A stretch of 8,351 bases of DNA from CAIOHW01 sp046317855 (GTDB lineage Bacteria; Bdellovibrionota; UBA1018), in contig JBKCVM010000061.1 in the NCBI GenBank assembly GCA_046317855.1, positions 1 through 8,351 of the forward strand, in the 5' to 3' direction. Of this stretch, positions 1 to 6,727 are shown piece after piece. Every line of letters starts with the position of its first letter. Positions within the stretch are counted from its first letter, which is position 1. Both the position numbers and the translations under genes were made by a program. The notes below the pieces were generated by a model, which had not been told where the DNA came from, did not search any database, and was given only the letters and a program-made list of their open reading frames with translations.

Positions 1-530
1 CAGGCTACTCCATCGCAACGATTGCAGGTCTCAAGCTCTGCGAGATGCTCAATCGCCAAAATGGCAAACGCTTCATTTCGGCGATGCCCACCAATCTGTA
101 CGGACCGGGCGATAACTTTCATCCCACTCACTCGCATGTGATCCCTGGGATGATGCGCAGGTTTCATGAGGCCAGGATCTCGGGAACTCAAACCGTGACG
201 GTCTGGGGCACTGGCACCCCCAAGCGCGAGTTTTTGCACGTGGATGACCTCGCATCTGCCCTCGTGACGCTGATGCATCAGTACGAGTCGCCTGAAACCA
301 TCAATGTGGGCACCGGCTCTGACGTCACCATTGCCGAGCTGGCCAGGATGATGCTCGAAGCAACTGGACTCAAGGCGAGCCTTGCTTTTGACTCCAGCAA
401 GCCGGACGGAACACCGCGCAAGGTACTCAATACGAGCAAGATCTCCGCGCTCGGCTGGAGCCCTAAAATCGATCTGGCCGCAGGATTACGCGACACCTAT
501 GTTTGGGCGATCAACACAAATACTCTCTGA
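1..530 (+). CDS. fcl: GDP-L-fucose synthase, C-terminal part (5' end outside window)
   Basis: Partial gene: the open frame enters at the window edge (codons from base 3) and ends at TGA 528-530, giving 175 visible residues of a family usually about 310-330 long. The protein is an extended SDR enzyme of the cytosol. It epimerises and reduces GDP-4-keto-6-deoxy-D-mannose to GDP-L-fucose with NADPH. Family hallmarks seen are MPTNLYGPGDNFHP, SHVIP, RRFHEA, VWGTGTPKREFLHVDD, INVGTG and SKPDGTPRK. The start of the visible part reads GYSIATIAGLKLCE. This aligns without gaps to the YAIAKIAG block of E. coli Fcl, so the SDR tyrosine (bases 6-8) is kept, but the lysine of YxxxK is threonine (ACG, 18-20). 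The histidine matching E. coli His179 (135-137) is kept. The cofactor-binding N-terminus cannot be judged. The family call is very secure; activity is in doubt because of the Lys to Thr change. Confidence 0.95.
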   Translation, partial: GYSIATIAGLKLCEMLNRQNGKRFISAMPTNLYGPGDNFHPTHSHVIPGMMRRFHEARISGTQTVTVWGTGTPKREFLHVDDLASALVTLMHQYESPETINVGTGSDVTIAELARMMLEATGLKASLAFDSSKPDGTPRKVLNTSKISALGWSPKIDLAAGLRDTYVWAINTNTL

Positions 531-2964
531 TGTATTCGTGCTGATGGTCCTATTTGGGATCTACTGCACCGAAACTCTCAAACTCACTTTTCATGGAGTA
601 TCGCTCCGCTATTCATTGCTAGCAATTGCTCTGCTCTTTGTCTTTAAGGCCGCCAGGAGCGTCTCGACCAAGCGCGGCCTGATACCTGACAGCTCAGTCT
701 TGATTCTGTTTCTGCCCTTTGCGGTTTCCAGCGCAATATCGTGCATTTTTTCGCACGATCTCAAGCGCGCCACCATCACATGGCTATGGAACTGCTCAAC
801 AATTCTCCTGTCCTTCTCCTTTGTTCGAACGGCCACCAGTCGTCGTTTACCCGCGTTGCTTCTGAGCGCACTCGTAGCACAAAGCATCGTCGTCATCTGG
901 GACACCCTCGTAATCAATGGTGTCTTCCCTATTGGAGCGGCGGTCGGACACCTCTACCCGACCTATGACACCTTCCGTGCGACCGCCTTCTATATTGCAC
1001 CTCAATTCTTTGGAGGGGCAATCTCGCTGAGCGCGTTCCTATATGCAGTGAGTGCAAGCCCACCTCGCAGTCGGGCAGGTGCCCTGGCGGAAGTCGTCTC
1101 CTTGGCGACTATCTTTCTAGCCTGCTTCCTGATTGCAAGCCGAGGAGCCCTTTTGCAGATCGCTGTCATTTCACTCGGGCTTTTGGCTGCGGCAGTTCTT
1201 GCCACAAAGCGAGGCGTTCCAACCTATTGGATGAGGCTTGGCACACCTTTGATCGTGGCTGGTAGCATCTGGCTGCTCCTCGGACAGACCCTCACCAAGA
1301 AACAAACTCTAGCTCTCCGAGATACCTTTAGCTTGGAACAGACTTGGGCTCGTGCATGTCCGGCAGCTAGGAACTTGTTGCACATTTCCCTGGAGTGCAG
1401 AAAACCGAATCTAGGGTTCCCCGATGGCAACGTAAATTTAAGCAGTGAGGGTCGAAGGGTCGCTGAATGGCGATCCATTGCTGAGGATCTGGCCGACGCA
1501 CCATGGTTTGGCCGCGGCTATCGAGGCGCTACTGCTGATCTTACTCAAAAAAGATTCTCCGCTGTTCTTGATGAGAATACGAATTCAAAATTGATCGCCT
1601 ATCGGTACGAGAGCCTCTGGGGAACCATTCTCGGCTACTATGGGATTGCCGGCGTAATCTCACTTTTAATTCCTTTCGGCGTGCTTGCGCTGCTGATTCC
1701 GAGTGTTGGGTGGATCTGCCTTGCTGGCTTTGCATTGATTGGGGCGCAATCGGCGCAAACACTTGGACGCTTGGACCTCTGGATACCTTTCTTTTTCTTC
1801 ATTGAACTGATCCGTAGCCGCCAAAAACAGCAATTGCAGTCAACTTCGATCCTGCATGTGACGGCACGATCCGACCTAGGCGGCGGTCCAAAATACATTT
1901 CCATGATTCTGCCGCGACTGATCAGCGCAGGGGATCTTCGACAGTACTATGCAGGCCCTAGAACCCAACCATTTGGGGAAACTTTTTTTGAGCTTTGCCG
2001 GGACAGAGGAGTCGACCTACCGGCCCGTAAGATCAGTCCTCTCCATCTGATGCGCTTCCTGATTTTTATTCGTTCGGAGCATATCGGTGTCGTTCACTCT
2101 CACGGCTTTGGCGGGGGACTCTACTCTAGGGCTGCCAAGCTCCTCGGCTGCTATGTGATTCACCAACCCCACGGCTTACATGCGCCAGCTACTCTTAAAG
2201 GTCGAATCAAGGTGCTTGCTGAGAAATCTCTGGCTGCATTGACTGATCAATTCATCTTTGTCTCACCAGACGAATCGCTGCAGGCTGACCGACTCTTCCG
2301 ACCTCTTGCCGAGCGATCCATCATCCCCAACGGAATCGATACTCATGAGTTTAAGGAGAGACTTGCTTGTGAGCCGATCGCACTTCGTGGAAGTCCTCGA
2401 ATTGGCGCACTGAGCAGATTGGATCCGATTAAAGGACATGAGTGCTTGATCAGAAACTTTGGGATGCTGGTCAGGGTTGATCCACGGTTTGCGAATGCCC
2501 GACTCTATATCGCTGGTGATGGTGAGGCCCGGCCGCTTGTCGAGAGAGCCATCTCCCTTAGCCCGGCCAAGGAGCGAATTGAGCTGCTAGGTACCATGGA
2601 TGCGGCCCGCTTTCTTCGATCCATCGACATCTTCGTAGCATGCTCGCTTAGCGAGGGTCTGAATCTCTCCGTGTTAGAAGCAGCCCTAGCGGGCTTACCC
2701 GCCGTGATCTCAAAGGTTCCCGGTCACAATTTTTTGATCAGCAAGGGTATCGCAAGGGGCTTTGATCTCGACGACGACAGGTCGTTTGTGGATGCCGTCG
2801 GACAAGCCATCAGCGAGCCATTTAGCCAGGATATCCCCAGTCGTATCACCGATGAGTTTTCGATCGACCGGGTGGTCAAAGACCTCAGAGGTATTTATTC
2901 GCGAGCTGTGAGTGAAAACAGCGGCCATCCAGATCAGGGAGTTCATCCCGTACGATCTTCGTAA
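499..2964 (+). CDS. Fusion protein: O-antigen polymerase/ligase-like membrane domain + GT4 glycosyltransferase
   Basis: 821 residues from ATG 499. The frame is open further upstream (ATG 382), but that part only shadows fcl. The start lies 32 bp inside fcl, with AGGA at 482-485 as a weak ribosome site. Residues 1 to about 440 hold roughly 12 hydrophobic segments and a long polar loop (about 265-372). The loop has RVAEWRS and FGRGYRG near 337, and SRGALL precedes a helix near 215, as in Wzy/WaaL-type proteins. Two cysteines (287, 300) lie in this presumed periplasmic loop. Residues from about 448 to 815 form a GT-B glycosyltransferase of family 4: SDLGGGPKY near the start, VVHSHGFGGG, PNGID, and an EX7E motif with Glu719 and Glu727 in SEGLNLSVLEA. 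An even number of helices would put the GT domain in the cytosol, where nucleotide sugars are. Polymerase and ligase cannot be told apart here, and donor and acceptor are unknown. No stop or frame break occurs at the junction. Confidence 0.85.
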   Translation: MFGRSTQILSDVFVLMVLFGIYCTETLKLTFHGVSLRYSLLAIALLFVFKAARSVSTKRGLIPDSSVLILFLPFAVSSAISCIFSHDLKRATITWLWNCSTILLSFSFVRTATSRRLPALLLSALVAQSIVVIWDTLVINGVFPIGAAVGHLYPTYDTFRATAFYIAPQFFGGAISLSAFLYAVSASPPRSRAGALAEVVSLATIFLACFLIASRGALLQIAVISLGLLAAAVLATKRGVPTYWMRLGTPLIVAGSIWLLLGQTLTKKQTLALRDTFSLEQTWARACPAARNLLHISLECRKPNLGFPDGNVNLSSEGRRVAEWRSIAEDLADAPWFGRGYRGATADLTQKRFSAVLDENTNSKLIAYRYESLWGTILGYYGIAGVISLLIPFGVLALLIPSVGWICLAGFALIGAQSAQTLGRLDLWIPFFFFIELIRSRQKQQLQSTSILHVTARSDLGGGPKYISMILPRLISAGDLRQYYAGPRTQPFGETFFELCRDRGVDLPARKISPLHLMRFLIFIRSEHIGVVHSHGFGGGLYSRAAKLLGCYVIHQPHGLHAPATLKGRIKVLAEKSLAALTDQFIFVSPDESLQADRLFRPLAERSIIPNGIDTHEFKERLACEPIALRGSPRIGALSRLDPIKGHECLIRNFGMLVRVDPRFANARLYIAGDGEARPLVERAISLSPAKERIELLGTMDAARFLRSIDIFVACSLSEGLNLSVLEAALAGLPAVISKVPGHNFLISKGIARGFDLDDDRSFVDAVGQAISEPFSQDIPSRITDEFSIDRVVKDLRGIYSRAVSENSGHPDQGVHPVRSS

Positions 2965-3061
2965 GACGCTTCCGGGGCTTAGTCGTGTACGTTGTCTGAA
3001 AACGGCCCATCAAGTTAGCATGGTTTTGCTTCGACTGGCGATTTCGGGTATCGCTCAGCCC

Positions 3062-4087
3062 ATGCCCCACACCATCCTCCTGACCGGCGGTGCCGGATTT
3101 ATTGGCAGCAACTTTGTTGAGATGGCCGTGCGCCTCGGCCACCGGATCATCGTGCTCGATGCGCTGACTTATGCGGGACGGCGCGAGAACCTGGATTCCA
3201 TTCCACAGGGGACTTCCAGCCACCCGGGCTCGTGGGAATTGGTGCTGGGTGACATCCGTGATCCGAGGCTTGCGGCGGAACTCCTGCACAAGCACTCTTG
3301 CACCTCGCTGCTGAACTTTGCGGCCGAATCGCATGTCGACCGCTCGATCACGGGGCCTTCCGCGTTCATCGAAACCAACATCCTTGGCACCTACAATCTG
3401 CTGCAGGCTGCGCGTGGATATGTCGATTCAATGCCGGCGGGGTCGGCACTGAAGGCCTCCTTCCGTTACCTCCAAGTATCCACCGACGAGGTCTACGGGG
3501 CTCTCGGGGACACGGGCAAGTTTTCTGAGTCAACTCCGTACGCTCCGAATTCACCGTATTCGGCGTCCAAGGCAGCGGCCGACCATCTGGTGCGCGCCTG
3601 GCACCACACCTATGGCCTCAATGTCGTGACCACCAACTGCTCGAACAACTACGGGCCCAAGCAATTTCCTGAAAAGCTCATTCCGCACATGATCCAGTGC
3701 GCGCTGGGCGGAAAGCCGCTGCCCGTTTACGGGAAGGGCTCCAACGTGCGCGACTGGATCTATGTGGGCGACCACTGTGCGGGCATCTTGGCCGCCCTGG
3801 AGCGCGGCCGCGCCGGCGAGACCTACTGCTTTGGCGGCAATTCTGAACGCAAGAACCTGGATGTCGTGCATGCGATCTGCGCCGTGCTGGATGAGCTCAA
3901 GCCCCGCCAGGGGGCTGATGCCGGCAAGTCCTACCGCGAGCAGATTACTTTTGTGCAGGACCGCGCGGGCCATGACTGGCGCTATGCGATTGATGATTCG
4001 CGCGCCGAGCGCGAGCTCGGCTTCAAGCGCTCCATGGCCAGCTTTGAGCAAGGCCTGCGCGCGACCATTGAGTGGTACCTGGGCTGA
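3062..4087 (+). CDS. rmlB: dTDP-glucose 4,6-dehydratase
   Basis: 341 residues from ATG 3062, close to the usual 340-360. The enzyme is a cytosolic NAD-dependent extended SDR that turns dTDP-glucose into dTDP-4-keto-6-deoxyglucose, the second step of dTDP-L-rhamnose synthesis. The start is chosen because the Rossmann motif TGGAGFIGSN begins at residue 8. An in-frame GTG at 2912 and ATG at 3020 would only add an atypical leader, and no strong ribosome site separates the choices. Diagnostic blocks are LDALTYAGRRENL, NFAAESHVDRSI, STDEVYG with catalytic Thr141-Asp142-Glu143, YSASK with Tyr166 and Lys170, NCSNNYGPKQFPEKLIP, and YGKGSNVRDWIYV. All expected catalytic residues are present. It follows a 97-bp gap after the fusion gene and heads the rml set. 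Its stop codon lies in a GGCTGA doublet (4082-4093) immediately before inverted-repeat copy A. Confidence 0.97.
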   Translation: MPHTILLTGGAGFIGSNFVEMAVRLGHRIIVLDALTYAGRRENLDSIPQGTSSHPGSWELVLGDIRDPRLAAELLHKHSCTSLLNFAAESHVDRSITGPSAFIETNILGTYNLLQAARGYVDSMPAGSALKASFRYLQVSTDEVYGALGDTGKFSESTPYAPNSPYSASKAAADHLVRAWHHTYGLNVVTTNCSNNYGPKQFPEKLIPHMIQCALGGKPLPVYGKGSNVRDWIYVGDHCAGILAALERGRAGETYCFGGNSERKNLDVVHAICAVLDELKPRQGADAGKSYREQITFVQDRAGHDWRYAIDDSRAERELGFKRSMASFEQGLRATIEWYLG

Positions 4088-4094
4088 GGCTGAG

Positions 4095-4269
4095 GTGTTG
4101 GACACCTTTTACTTAAGCGCCGCGTTAAAGCAGCCTGCCGGTGGCCGGCCCATGTCCCGGGGAGGCCCGTCTGGAGCCTTTCTTTTTACCTCGCGGGGCG
4201 CTACTACCTTCGACCAAGGCCGGCCCATCACGGTGATGACGCGGCGCTTAAGTAAAAGGTGTCCAACAC
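4095..4269. repeat. Inverted-repeat element, copy A (31-bp perfect arms, 113-nt loop)
   Basis: Bases 4095-4125 are the exact reverse complement of 4239-4269. Each arm carries a small dyad at its outer end (GGTGT-TGG-ACACC), then TTTTA, then CTTAAG, then a GC-rich inner end. The 113-nt loop (4126-4238) is GC-rich and contains an 11-bp direct repeat, GGCCGGCCCAT, at 4143-4153 and 4218-4228. The element fills the junction between rmlB (stop at 4087) and rmlA (ATG at 4274). The same arms recur as copy B at 6705-6805. No flanking target duplication is visible and there is no transposase in the window. It may be a non-autonomous mobile repeat (REP/BIME-like or MITE-like) or a structured RNA element; the sequence does not decide between these. 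Confidence 0.93.
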
Positions 4270-4273
4270 TCCT

Positions 4274-5173
4274 ATGAAAGGCATCATCCTCGCCGGCGGA
4301 AGCGGCACGCGGCTCTATCCCCTCACCCTGGCGGTGAGCAAGCAGCTCCTTCCCGTCTACGACAAGCCCACGATCTACTATCCCCTTTCCACGCTCATGC
4401 TGGCCGGCATTCGAGAGGCGCTGATCATCAGCACCCCGCGCGACCTTCCGATGATCCGGGACCTTCTGGGCGACGGCTCCCGGATCGGCATGCAGCTTGA
4501 GTACGCCGAACAGGCCAGGCCCGAAGGCATCGCCCAGGCTTTCTTGATTGGCGAAAAATTTATCGCAGGCCAGCCTGCCTGCCTCATCCTGGGCGACAAC
4601 CTCTTTTACGGTCACGACATGGTTCCGCTACTCAAGCAAGCCGCACTCACTCGCAGGGGCGCCTGCGTGTTCGGCTATCACGTCCAGGACCCCGAGCGTT
4701 ACGGTGTGGTGGAGTTTGACGGCTCGGGCCGGGCCATTTCGCTCGAAGAAAAACCCAAGGTCCCCAAAAGCTCATGGGCCGTAACAGGCCTTTACTTCTA
4801 CGACGGTTCAGTCACGGAGCGCGCCCGGGCGCTCAAGCCATCGGCTCGGGGCGAACTCGAAATCACAGACCTCAACAAGACCTACCTCCAGGACGGATCG
4901 CTCTCGGTCAAGTTGCTGGGCCGAGGCGTGGCCTGGCTCGACACAGGAACTCCAGAGTCGCTCATCTCCTCTTCACAGTTCGTCCAAACGATCGAACAAC
5001 GGCAGGGACTGAAGATCGGCTGCCTTGAAGAAATCGCATTTCACCAAGGCTGGATCTCACGCGAAGAGCTCATGCAGCTTGCCGAAGAGCTCTCAAAAAG
5101 CGCCTACGGCCAATACCTCAAGCAAGTTCTGCGAGAGGCCGGCTCAACCGCCGGAAGAGCAGGCACCGAGTGA
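4274..5173 (+). CDS. rmlA: Glucose-1-phosphate thymidylyltransferase
   Basis: 299 residues from ATG 4274, matching the usual size of about 290-300. The cytosolic enzyme joins dTTP and glucose-1-phosphate to give dTDP-glucose, the first step of dTDP-rhamnose synthesis, and is normally feedback-inhibited by dTDP-rhamnose. Residues 1-18 carry the nucleotide-binding signature LAGGSGTRLYPLT. Other family blocks are SKQLLPVYDKPTIYYPL (from 22), LILGDNLFYG with metal-binding Asp108, YGVVEFD, SLEEKPKVPKSSWAVTGLYF (EEKP at 158-161), and WLDTGTPESL with Asp223. The start follows inverted-repeat copy A by only 4 nt. The nearest purine-rich stretch (AAAAGG, 4254-4259) lies inside the repeat's right arm at a long spacing, so translation initiation is probably affected by the repeat. 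The stop overlaps the rmlD start. The call is very secure. Confidence 0.97.
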   Translation: MKGIILAGGSGTRLYPLTLAVSKQLLPVYDKPTIYYPLSTLMLAGIREALIISTPRDLPMIRDLLGDGSRIGMQLEYAEQARPEGIAQAFLIGEKFIAGQPACLILGDNLFYGHDMVPLLKQAALTRRGACVFGYHVQDPERYGVVEFDGSGRAISLEEKPKVPKSSWAVTGLYFYDGSVTERARALKPSARGELEITDLNKTYLQDGSLSVKLLGRGVAWLDTGTPESLISSSQFVQTIEQRQGLKIGCLEEIAFHQGWISREELMQLAEELSKSAYGQYLKQVLREAGSTAGRAGTE

Positions 5174-6087
5174 ACTTGGGCAATCGCACGCTGGTCACCG
5201 GCGTTTCCGGCCAGCTGGGACGGGCCGTGGTTTCTTTTCTAGGCGCGCATCGCTGCATCGCGGCCGGGCGGGCAGCGCTTCCGCTGGATTTTCCGGAGGC
5301 CCTCTCGCACCGCCTCGACTACCTCAATCCGCAGGCCATCCTCAATTGCGCGGCCTACACTGCCGTCGACCAGGCCGAAAAACCCGAAGAAGAACTCTTC
5401 GTGCGTGCGATCAACGAAGAATCTCCGGGACGCCTGGCGCGCTGGTGCGCTTCGAGGGGCATTCCTCTCGTGCACTTTTCGACCGACTACGTGTTTGACG
5501 GCCATGGAACCACCCGACGCTCGGAGAGCGATCCCACGCATCCTCTCAACGCCTACGGAAGATCCAAGCTTGCGGGTGAAAAAGCCGTACTAGAAAGCGG
5601 CGCCAAGGCACTCGTGTTCCGCACTTCGTGGGTGTTTGACTCGGAAGGAAAAAACTTCGTCAACACGATGTTGGCACTCGGCGCCCAGCGCGAAACCCTG
5701 CGCGTGGTGGCGGACCAGGTGGGCGCACCGACCTATGCCCCCCACCTTGCCATCGCGGCCGTCGAGGCGCTTGAACGGGCCCTGGAGATCGAGGCCCGCA
5801 CAGGAACTTTTCCATCGGGAGTTTACCATCTCTGCGCAGGTGGAGAGACTCACTGGCAGGCATTCGCGGAGCGAATCTTCGAAGAAGCCCGCGCCCGCGG
5901 AGCACAGCTTGCCGTCAAAGAAGTGCTGCCGATCGCGAGCTCGGAGTACCCCACTCCCGCGCGCCGTCCGCTGAACTCGCGGCTCGACTGCTCGCGCGCG
6001 GCCGAGGTCCTGGGCACGGCGATTCCGCATTGGAGCCATGGACTGGAGGAGTGCCTGGACCGAAAGTTTTCGAGCAGCGTGACCTGA
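5170..6087 (+). CDS. rmlD: dTDP-4-dehydrorhamnose reductase
   Basis: 305 residues starting at GTG 5170, which overlaps the rmlA stop (GTGA, 5170-5173), so the two genes are probably translationally coupled. GGAAG at 5153-5157 may act as ribosome site. The start places the Rossmann motif TGVSGQLGRA at residues 10-19, as the family requires. The cytosolic SDR reduces dTDP-4-keto-L-rhamnose to dTDP-L-rhamnose with NAD(P)H, the last step of the pathway. Other hallmarks are NCAAYTAVDQAE, HFSTDYVFDG, the YxxxK motif in AYGRSKLAGE (Tyr129, Lys133), RTSWVFDSEGKNFV, VVADQVGAPTYA, YHLCAGGETHW and a C-terminal RRPLNSRLD. Length and catalytic residues are normal. Its stop codon forms the first bases of the 15-bp tandem array that leads to rmlC. 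Confidence 0.96.
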   Translation: MNLGNRTLVTGVSGQLGRAVVSFLGAHRCIAAGRAALPLDFPEALSHRLDYLNPQAILNCAAYTAVDQAEKPEEELFVRAINEESPGRLARWCASRGIPLVHFSTDYVFDGHGTTRRSESDPTHPLNAYGRSKLAGEKAVLESGAKALVFRTSWVFDSEGKNFVNTMLALGAQRETLRVVADQVGAPTYAPHLAIAAVEALERALEIEARTGTFPSGVYHLCAGGETHWQAFAERIFEEARARGAQLAVKEVLPIASSEYPTPARRPLNSRLDCSRAAEVLGTAIPHWSHGLEECLDRKFSSSVT

Positions 6088-6130
6088 GAGCGAACTGAAT
6101 GAGAACGAACTGAACGAGGACGAACTGACC
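6086..6130 (+). repeat. Three 15-bp tandem units forming the rmlD-rmlC junction
   Basis: Units are 6086-6100 (GAGAGCGAACTGAAT), 6101-6115 (GAGAACGAACTGAAC) and 6116-6130 (GAGGACGAACTGACC). They share the core CGAACTGA and differ at a few positions. The array begins inside the rmlD stop codon and ends exactly one base before the rmlC ATG, so the whole spacer is built from this unit. The unit length is a multiple of three and the rmlC frame is open through all three units (ESELN/ENELN/EDELT). No ATG, GTG or TTG start lies in that stretch, so it is treated as untranslated. Confidence 0.9.
6116..6120 (+). promoter_or_regulatory. Probable ribosome-binding site of rmlC
   Basis: GAGGA lies in the third tandem unit, 10 nt before ATG 6131. 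The corresponding bases in units 1 and 2 (GAGAG, GAGAA) match the anti-Shine-Dalgarno sequence less well, so the divergence of unit 3 makes it the functional copy. This supports the chosen rmlC start. Confidence 0.55.
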
Positions 6131-6727
6131 ATGAGCGCTTCCACCCCTCCGGCCACTTCAGCTTCAACGACATCCGGCAAGAGCTTCTCGGTCTCTGAAA
6201 CGGGGCTCGATGGTCTCAAGCTCATTCAACTTGCCGTGCACGGCGATGAGCGCGGATTTTTTGTGGAACGCTTTCAAGCTGAGCGCTTCAGGGAACACGG
6301 ACTCCCCGCCCACTTCGTCCAGGACAATCACTCGCGCTCGGCGCCGGGAGTTCTGCGGGGGCTTCATTTTCAGACCAACCCGGCACAAGGAAAACTCGTA
6401 GGGTGCGTCCGCGGCCGCATCTGGGATGTGGCTGTAGACATTCGTCAGAGCTCGCCCACCTTTGGCCAGCACTTTGGTGTGGAGCTGAGCGATATGAACG
6501 GAAAACTGCTCTGGATTCCGGCTGGCTTTGCTCACGGCTTTTGTGTGCTGGGTGATGCTCCGGCCGATGTCCTCTACAAAGTCGACGCCTTCTACAACCC
6601 CGCCACCGAGGGCGGCATTCGGTGGAATGACCCAAAGCTCGGTATTCAATGGCCGATCGCTTCGCCCACGGTGTCGAGCAGGGACGCAGCGCTGGAAGCG
6701 CTGGGGTGTTGGACACCTTTTACTTAA
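6131..6727 (+). CDS. rmlC: dTDP-4-dehydrorhamnose 3,5-epimerase
   Basis: 198 residues from ATG 6131; the family is usually about 180-190. The cytosolic cupin-fold enzyme epimerises C3 and C5 of dTDP-4-keto-6-deoxyglucose, the third step towards dTDP-L-rhamnose. Hallmarks are GDERGFFVERF, FVQDNHSRSAPGVLRGLHFQ with the expected catalytic His79, GKLVGCVRGRIWDVAVDIR (Lys88), IPAGFAHGF (His135), YKVDAFYNP (Tyr155) and RWNDP with Asp167. A Ser/Thr-rich leader of about 25 residues precedes the conserved start and is not typical. The C-terminus is also odd: from residue 192 or 193 the protein (CWTPFT) and its stop codon TAA (6725-6727) are encoded by the left arm of inverted-repeat copy B. The native end was therefore probably replaced. 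The core is intact, so an active enzyme is expected. Confidence 0.96.
   Translation: MSASTPPATSASTTSGKSFSVSETGLDGLKLIQLAVHGDERGFFVERFQAERFREHGLPAHFVQDNHSRSAPGVLRGLHFQTNPAQGKLVGCVRGRIWDVAVDIRQSSPTFGQHFGVELSDMNGKLLWIPAGFAHGFCVLGDAPADVLYKVDAFYNPATEGGIRWNDPKLGIQWPIASPTVSSRDAALEALGCWTPFT

Noticed and set aside
2992..3021. Candidate promoter before rmlB (TTGTCT, 18-bp spacer, TAGCAT)
   Set aside because: Each box matches only 4 of 6 consensus bases, which is common by chance, and nothing else supports transcription starting here.
2912..3061. Longer rmlB starting at GTG 2912 or ATG 3020
   Set aside because: The extra residues match nothing typical of RmlB, the GTG start would overlap the previous gene by 53 bp, and the Rossmann motif is correctly placed from ATG 3062.
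4095..4269. Copy A as an ordinary intrinsic terminator
   Set aside because: The arm tips have a weak hairpin with TTTT, but the 31-bp stem with a 113-nt loop is unlike a terminator and the rml genes on both sides belong to one pathway. Partial attenuation remains possible.
4152..4277. Small 41-residue gene inside repeat copy A
   Set aside because: There is no ribosome site or recognisable domain, and half of it is repeat arm. It is kept only as a speculative leader in the findings.
4109..4615. 168-residue reverse-strand ORF across copy A and the start of rmlA
   Set aside because: It is antisense to a clear rmlA and has no recognisable family.
5590..6225. 211-residue reverse-strand ORF across rmlD and rmlC
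   Set aside because: It is opposite two well-supported genes, and its Ser-rich part comes from the tandem spacer read backwards.
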